DNA of 64,000 nucleotides from Drechmeria coniospora. Lineage: Eukaryota; Ascomycota; Sordariomycetes; Hypocreales; Ophiocordycipitaceae. The stretch covers positions 3,186,027 to 3,250,026 of the forward strand of contig NC_054390.1 of assembly GCF_001625195.1 (NCBI RefSeq), given 5' to 3'. The notes beneath the pieces were generated by a model. That model saw only the letters and a program-made list of their open reading frames with translations, did not search any database and was not told where the DNA came from. The translations under genes were made by a program, and so were the position numbers. The stretch's first letter is position 1; every line of letters begins with the position of its first letter. Of the stretch, positions 57,430 through 64,000 are shown in pieces.

Positions 57430-59073
57430 ATGGCCGACGCTGCGGACCAAGAGGGACAGCTGTCCCCCAGCCAGCAGGAGGCTCTGCTGCAGTACACGCA
57501 GGTCACCGACCAACCCGTCCAGGACGCGATACCGTTGCTCCAGAGGTCGCAATGGAACGTGCAGGTACCGTGGCACCCTGGACGTACGAGGTCGCGGCAG
57601 GCTCCCTAACAAGTGCGTCATCCCCAGATCGCGATTGCCAAGTTCTTCGACGGCGAGGGACCCGACCTCGTTGCCGAAGCGATGGCGGCTCAAGACATCC
57701 CCCGGATGGCGGCGCGGCATGAGAACCTCCAAGAGAGCCTCATGGCCTCGTCCGAGCGCTCCTTTGGCGCGAGAAGCGGCAGCAGGACCGACCCCGCCCC
57801 TCGAGTCGTCCCGCAGCAGCCCGTCACCCGGCGGTCGCCCTGGCTGCTGGGCTTGCTACTTTCGCCCTTTGGCTGGGGCTGGCGAGCGGCGACGGCGCTG
57901 TTCCGCACCGTTTGCTACGTGCTGACATTCCTGCCCGCGCCCCTGCGGCCGCGAGCCATCTCGAGCGGTCGGCGGCGCACGAGCGGGCGCCGGATGCTGA
58001 TGCCGCGCGACACGGCGGCCCGGTTCAAGCGCGAGTTCGACGAGGAATACGGGCCGAACGAACTGCCCTTCTTCGAGGGCGGCCTGGCGCAGGCGCACGA
58101 CCTGGCCAAGAAGGACGTCAAGTTTCTGCTCGTCCTGCTCATGTCCCCCGAGCACGACGACACGTCGTCGTTTGTGCGGGACACGCTCCTCTCGGCCGAG
58201 GTGACGGAGTTTGTCAAGAACCCGGCGAACAACATGGTGCTCTGGGGCGGCAACGTGCTCGACTCGGAGGCGTACCAGGCGGCGACCGAGTACAGCTGCA
58301 CCAAGTTCCCCTTCTCGGCCCTCGTCTGCGTGACGCCCAAGGAAGGCAGCGCGCGCATGGGCATCGTCAAGCGGCTCGTCGGGCCGATGCCGGCGGCGAC
58401 GTACCTGTCGGAGCTCCAGGGCGCGATGGAAAGGTACGGCTCCGACCTCGAAGGCGTGCGAGCCGAGCGCACGGCCCAGGAGGTGTCGAGAAGTCTTCGG
58501 ACCGAGCAGGACTCGGCCTACGAACGGTCGCTCGCCATCGACAGAGAACGCGCGCGAGAGAGGCGGGAGGCGGCGGCGGCGGCGGCCGAGGCCGAGAAGC
58601 GCGCGCGGGACAAGGCCCAGGCGGAGGCGCTGCTGGCCGAGAAGCGGCGCCGGTGGCGGGCGTGGAGGGTGGGCAGGATCCGGGCCGAGCCCGAGGCCGA
58701 CGACAAGAAGGTCGTGCGGGTTGCGCTCAAGATGCCGGAGGAGAGCGGCGCAGAACGAGTCGTGCGACGATTCCCCCAAGAGGCGCCGGTCGAGGAGCTC
58801 TACGCGTTTGTCGAATGCTACGGCATGGCGCGGGAGATGCTCGATGCGTCGACGACGGCGTCCCCGCCGGCCGACTACGAGCACGAGTACGGATTCAGAA
58901 TAGCCTCGACGCTGCCGCGGGTCGTCTTCGAACCGAGCACGACCGTCACCATGGGGGACAGCATCGGCCGGTCCAGCAACCTGATTGTGGAGAAACGGAC
59001 AACGGCAGAGTTGGAGTCGGCAGAGAAGGGCGAGGATGGCGATGGCGAGAGGAGAGGGGGAGGGGCCGCGTAG
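57430..59073 (+). CDS. UBA-UAS-UBX domain membrane protein (UBXD8/Ucp10-like)
   Basis: Probable ER or lipid-droplet membrane adaptor that recruits the Cdc48/p97 ATPase for degradation of membrane proteins. Two exons, 57430-57564 and 57628-59073 (63-nt intron, branch CCTAAC), 526 aa. A UBA-like domain (about 10-60; VQDAIPLLQRSQWNVQ joined to IAIAKFFDGEG) is followed by a hydrophobic hairpin at about 117-149 (WLLGLLLSPFGWGW, CYVLTFLPA). A UAS thioredoxin-like domain comes next (about 170-310; FLLVLLMSPEHDDTSSFVRD). Then a long charged helix (ERARERREAAAAAAEAEKRA) and a C-terminal UBX domain (about 405-505; VALKMPEESGAERVVRRFP). This is the standard FAF2/UBXD8 order. Confidence 0.9.
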
Positions 59074-61413
59074 ATGGACGGTGCGGCATCGGGGTCCGAC
59101 GTCGGCCATGGGCTGGGCTGGTCGTTGTGCTCAGCATGCGACTTGTTTTTTGCACGTCTGAGCCCGCCGTAGCAGGCCGTTTGTGGCAGATGGACGGACC
59201 GCGTCGTCTTCGAGTGCAGCGAGGTAGAGCTGGGCATGAACAGGTCCGGATACTATGACGACGCGAATGATGGCAAGCTGTTCGCCGTGCTCTGACGATG
59301 CGGCCAACTAGATGGGTGCCTACGCAATGGCCTTGGCGCAAGCATGTTATTCCTGTGCACGCAACCAAAGTATGTGGATGGTGGGTGATGCGCCGTGTGG
59401 GACAAGATTGCGTAGATCAGCGAGGCTTAGCAGCAGGACGAGCAATCGCATGAAGCCCGACTTGCTTGCCGCACCTTGGTTGGAGACTGGGAAGCAGACG
59501 ATGATGGCGCAGCGGAGGCGGTGGTGGGGGGGACGAGGAGGGGCGGAGTTGGAGGTCCCACTCAAGGTGCCAGCTGTGCTTGTATTACTTGCATCACTTG
59601 TACTTGCACTGCCGGCGCAAACTGGTGTGCACCTCAAGTACAACAAAGAGGTAGGTACTTGCGTCTCCCGAACAGTGTGTGCATGAATGTTTTTACAAGT
59701 ACGGTGCGCAGCACGGTGCGCAGTACGGAGCACTGAGTATACATGCCACAGTGTTTGTGGATTGTATTTGTTTGGAAAATGAAGCATACTAGCAATACCT
59801 AATTACAAGTAAGTACAACAAGTACGGAGTAGATCACTATACTTGGATATTATGAGGTGCTCCATATCCGTGTACTGTAGGTACAATTAGTTGTACTGTA
59901 CGGTGTACTTATTGTACACTATTATTACGACGGAGTACTCACGGAGTACTTTGAGTCCATTTCCACACATTCTTGTGCATGGTGATCTCGTAAATAAGTA
60001 CGACAAGTACTGTGCACAACAACAAGATCATAGCCAAGCAACACCCGAAGATGCAACATTCAAGTGTATTAACCAGCGGTTCAGATGGTTGTATAATGAG
60101 GTAAACAAAGTGCTAATACTCCGTACAATTGCACGAAATTATCCGCATGGCCAGGCGGAGTGTAGAACAACCAGAGAGGTGCGGAGTCAGTATTGCGGAG
60201 CAGAGGCAGAATAGTCCCAAGGTGAGACTAGTATAAGAGGTACAGTACTCCGTACTAGGTAGCTTATCCGTCAACAGTCGTCACCAATCCCCAGTCACAA
60301 TCGCTAACGTCTTGGCGATTCCACAGCCATGGTGGACACCAACTTGTACTGTGCTCCTGCAAGTACTGTACTGTACTTACTTACACCTTCTGGCTGCAGC
60401 ACAGGCGGGTTGTAAGTACAAGCGTGTCCGTTGCACTCGCTGTAAGTACTTGCACAAAATACCAACGGATACGGTACAGTACAGTGATGTACAAAGTGCA
60501 TGCCGTACTTGAGGTACTTGTAGCGGTACCCGCATGCACCTAGTAGGTAGCAGCAGCAACAGTACAGCAAACTCATACTGTACTCGTAGCCATAACTCGT
60601 ACTGTACGTTGTTTGTTCCTTTCTGCCCCAGCACCACCAAGTACTCCGTAGGTACAACCTACAGTACAAACGTAGGTCTACAAGTAAGTACTGTACTTAT
60701 TTACAGTAGTTGTACGCCTGTTTACAGTAGTTGTACGCCTGCCTACAGTACTACGTGTAAGTACTGTACACGTCTGTCCTCCGTACAACCGTAGGTACCG
60801 ATACGGCGGGGTAGACTCCATGGCAATGCCACGACGTGGGACTCGTGCTGGCACTCGCACTTGTCCTATATGCATGCCCGTGCACTATTAATAATTGCTG
60901 GCAACCTGCGCACCCGTCAGCTGTCCTGCTTACCCACCTCCAATCCAAGAGTCCAACTGACCAACAAGCAGCCAACCGAATAATCTGCGTCGGGGACCTT
61001 TGCTTCCATCTCGCATCTCTCGACATCCCATGTCATCGCATGCCCCCGTCTCCTCATCCTCGCCCGTCTTCGTCCTCGTTTTCGGCCAAAAGATCCATCG
61101 GTAGCTGTCGCTGTTGGATCGTGGGCGACCTGCCGGCCTCGGACGTGACTCGCGCGCACTCTGCTCCCGTTGCGCCGACGAGAAGAAAACAGTCGCGACT
61201 CGATCCCCGCTCCCGACCGTCAAGGTAAACCGACGACGGACATTTAAAGCACCAGAGCCCGGTCGACGCTGCCGCGCCCGCCTCTCGCCGCACTTGCGCC
61301 TGCACCGAAAGCCTTCATCCTCGGAGAGGTAGCCTTCCGCACTCCCCGCCGCGCCCCTTGACGGCGACTTTGCCCCTCCTCCAGCGTCGCCGTCCCGAAG
61401 CGATAGGTGCAGC
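59074..61413. other. Intergenic region between UBX and VHS-GAT genes
   Basis: No gene seen. About 59570-60800 is one of the longest GTAC-word tracts, with TACTCCGTA, ACAGTAC and ACTTGTAC repeats. 60830-61413 is a CT-rich promoter and leader of the VHS-GAT gene. Confidence 0.6.
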
Positions 61414-63047
61414 ATGAAAGGTCTCAGCATGAACAGGATGCTGGGGAGCATCAAGAAGAAGGCCGGCGGTGCGTCCAACTCCCCGAACCATGACGCGGCA
61501 TGCGGCCATCGCTTGGACGGCTGCTGATTGCGTCAGCTTGCAGGCAGCACAGGCAGCCCCAGTGCCACGCCCCCTCCAGCCTCCGCGGCGAGGCCGGCCG
61601 AGAGCCCCGAGGTGACGGCACACAACAGCGTGGTGCGTGCGAGGAATGGCATGCCCTGCCGACGGCCACGTCGCTGACGAAGCTGCAGAAAGCCTTTTGC
61701 GAATCCGGCGGCAACGCCCAGAGCGACGAGGTGCTCTTCCTGCCGCCCATCGTCGACGCCGCCGAGTCCTCGCCGGCGGCCGCGGCCGAATGCGCACGCA
61801 TCATCCGCAAGTTTCTCGGCAAGGACTATTCCTCCCGGCCGTCGTGGCAGTACAACGCCATCATGCTCGTCCGCATCCTCACCGACAACCCCGGCCAGAC
61901 CTTCACGAGGAACCTCGACGACAAGTTCGTCGACACGGCCAAGGCGCTGCTGAGAAACGGCAAGGACCCCAGCGTCCGTCAGCTGCTGATGGAGACCCTC
62001 GACAGCATGGAGCAGACCAAGATGTACGACGAAGGCCTGCAGCCGCTCATCCAGATGTGGAAGAAGGAAAAGGTAAGGGCGCTCGACGACTCTGGCGTGC
62101 GAATCCCCGCCGTCCCCGCTGCCGCCGACCGAGAGCTGACCGACACGCCTCCACAGAGTCGCCTGCCCCCCGTCGGGCCTCGCCCGCCCGACAAGAACGC
62201 TCCCCGCCAGGTCAACGACGCGCAGTCGCAAAACTATTTCGCCAAGGCCCACTCCAACTTCCGCCTGCCGGATCCCGTCGAGCTCGCCAGCCGGCTCGAG
62301 GAGGCTCGCACGTCCGCCAAGCTGCTCGAGCAGGTTGTCATGAACACGCCACCAGGCGAGATGCTGCAGAACGAGCTCATCCGAGAGTTTGCCAACCGCT
62401 GCATCAGCGCCTCTCGCAGCATCCAGGGCTACATGAACTCCGACAACCCGGCGCCCGACAACGACACCATGGAGAATCTCATAGACACCAACGAGCAACT
62501 GCAGACCGCTCTCAACCAGCATCACCGCGCCGTCCTGAGGGCCAAGAAGCAGCTGGGCGTCGGCTCGACCGACGTCTCGCCGTCGCCAGAGCCCAACGGT
62601 GCCGAACGCCAAACCGTCACCGCCGCCGAGCCCTTCGTCTCCGGCGGAATCGGCGGCAAGGGGAAGCAGACGGAGCAGTATAGCCCGCCAGACGGCCCGC
62701 CGCGAACGGAAGCGTCGAGCTCTGGGTACCGCCGGGAGCAGGCCCAGGCTGCCGACGATGGGTTGGACGACCCCTTTGGGGATCCTCGACCCGGCAGCTC
62801 GAACAGTGCGGCCCGCGGCCGTGCCAAGGTGCTCGACGAGCGGGCTGCATCCAACGAGCCCTACACCCCCAAGGCCGCGGATTCCTACTTTGCCGAGGAG
62901 ACGGCGGCGGCGAACGGGTTTGGCGCTTCGAGGAGTGCGACGGGCACCTATGTCCCCTCTCCGCTGACGCCGAGGTCCGGGACGCATGAAGATGATGATA
63001 TTTACGAAGCGACGCCGAGGAGCCAGGAACCACTTTATCGGTATTAG
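61414..63047 (+). CDS. VHS- and GAT-domain protein (Lsb5/GGA/TOM1-like adaptor)
   Basis: Likely ubiquitin-dependent cargo adaptor at endosomes or in actin-linked endocytosis. Four exons: 61414-61468, 61544-61632, 61689-62072 and 62157-63047, 472 aa; introns of 75, 56 and 84 nt with GCTGAT or GCTGAC branch sites. The short MKGLSMNRMLGSIKKKAGG start precedes a linker and a VHS/ENTH-like domain (about 40-176; RIIRKFLGKDYSSRPSWQYN, DPSVRQLLMETLDSMEQ, LIQMWKKEK). A GAT three-helix domain spans about 210-305 (LLEQVVMNTPPGEMLQNELI, TNEQLQTALNQHHRAV). The tail is disordered, Ser/Pro/Gly-rich, with DDPFGDPRPGSS. The third intron is in frame without stops and would add 28 residues if retained; its GTAAGG donor and GCTGAC branch argue for splicing. 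Confidence 0.87.
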
Positions 63048-64000
63048 CCTTTCCAATTGGATCATTTGCTGTCCGTCACACCGGCCGGGGGGCTGCATCA
63101 TGTACACGTCACAGTCATCGTCCTCTTTTCTGCGTGGTTCATGTCCGCGTGATGATACCCCTGCTTTGAGCCATCTTTGCCCGTGGGGAGGGAAGCGAGG
63201 GAAGAGAGGGGGGGGGGGGGCAGCAAGTCGGTTGCGCATGCCGCCAAGGACGTGCCGTAGCGCCTAGGGTTGCCTGCCATACCCGGCCGAATCTGTTCCT
63301 GCATCATCGCCATTCCTTTCCTCATCCTGCCATCCATTTCCCTCGGATCATTTGGTGGCTAGGATGCGGAAGCGTGATTTGCCATCCGAGGAGAGAGAGG
63401 CACAAACAAGTCTGCATGGGGATGCATCGGTGCTGAGTTGGCATCACTCGGCAGCGTCATCCTGGTTGGGTGGGTGACATGTTTTCGGAGAAGTGCTGCG
63501 GCGAGTGGCAGGTTGCAGGTAAACCAGCCATCGGGCCAACTGAACTTGTTTGAGGGACAGTGCCGGGGGCGGAGTGTGACCGAGATATGTCGTTTTCAGC
63601 GACCAAAGGGCGAAATGCGAGAAATCTGAAAGCATGGCAGAGGGCAGAAGCAGGATGCACCACTCCTACGCCCTCTAGCGTGTGTGCATGTACGGATTCT
63701 CGTCGTATCCTCCGGCAGGGTTGGCACTAGATTGCGAGTGCGTGTCCACGTCGCCTTGATCTGGGTCACGATAATCCGGCTAGGACAAAGGACCTGGGGG
63801 TGAAGGGTAGCAGGTAGCATGACGAAGATGGGCTGATGCTTCTTTTCAAGCGCCGAATTGGCATCCGCCCTGCATGAAGCGTTGTTGGCTGCAGCCATCG
63901 CTCCAGGTAGCGACCACGTTCGTATCGTGAGCTCCACAACGATAGCAGACAGGTCATCTGCATCACTCCATGATGGGCCTACCGCCCGTGCTTCACGCAT
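63048..64000. other. Right end of window, no gene seen
   Basis: 3' flank of the VHS-GAT gene with a G run near 63209-63221. A leftward open frame enters from the right edge (64000 down to 63596) but has no recognised motif, so it may be chance. Confidence 0.5.

Noticed and set aside
61533..63239. 568-codon frame antisense to the VHS-GAT gene
   Set aside because: Runs through exons and introns of a clear gene on the other strand; composition is that of an antisense shadow.

Overview
The window comes from a filamentous ascomycete (Pezizomycotina). Genes carry short GT-AG introns (about 45-150 nt), many with an RCTRAC-type branch site 8-25 nt before the acceptor, and coding sequence is GC-rich. 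An AT-rich island holds transposon relics with stop codons of the CAG-to-TAG kind expected from repeat-induced point mutation (RIP). Family resemblance (PMT1, SNX3, PAN3, CrpA-type ATPase, GH18-CBM1 chitinase, PAN3 near 650 aa) suggests Sordariomycetes, perhaps Hypocreales; that rank is inference. There are no bacterial features.

Layout. 1-4457: promoter and minisatellite DNA, then SEC2 (+). 7756-11197: PMT1 (-), convergent with SEC2. 13662-15285: splicing factor SF3a1/Prp21 (+). 17376-18065: sorting nexin SNX3 (+). 18-22.8 kb: largely empty, rich in GTAC motifs. 22833-23054: small secreted peptide precursor with a TATA box. 24712-26274: MFS transporter (+), convergent with a Cys-rich P1B metal ATPase (26552-30012, -). 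Then a GNAT acetyltransferase (30884-31756, -) and a sulfatase with a 7-nt microexon (32340-34554, -). 34.9-39.4 kb: AT-rich island with a Tc1/mariner relic, an unrecognised secreted-protein gene and its tandem broken copy, a Ty3/gypsy integrase scrap and another relic. 41439-42221: second GNAT gene (-). 45954-47449: secreted GH18 chitinase with CBM1 (+). 47825-49234: RIM2-type mitochondrial carrier (-). 50.0-50.5 kb: MITE and a chitinase fragment. 51105-51701: LSM7 (+). 52841-55352: PAN3 (-). 57430-59073: UBA-UAS-UBX protein (+). 61414-63047: VHS-GAT protein (+).

Most identified genes are housekeeping: vesicle traffic (SEC2, SNX3, VHS-GAT), ER and ER quality control (PMT1, UBX), splicing (SF3a1; LSM7 also serves decay) and mRNA decay (LSM7, PAN3). 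They are separated by unusually long intergenic stretches built of GTAC-centred palindromic words. The accessory part (about 22.8-50.5 kb) holds secreted enzymes, metal export, transporters, acetyltransferases and transposon debris, and is where novelty is most likely. Exon boundaries were read by eye from splice signals, reading-frame continuity and remembered family sequence; none was tested by alignment.
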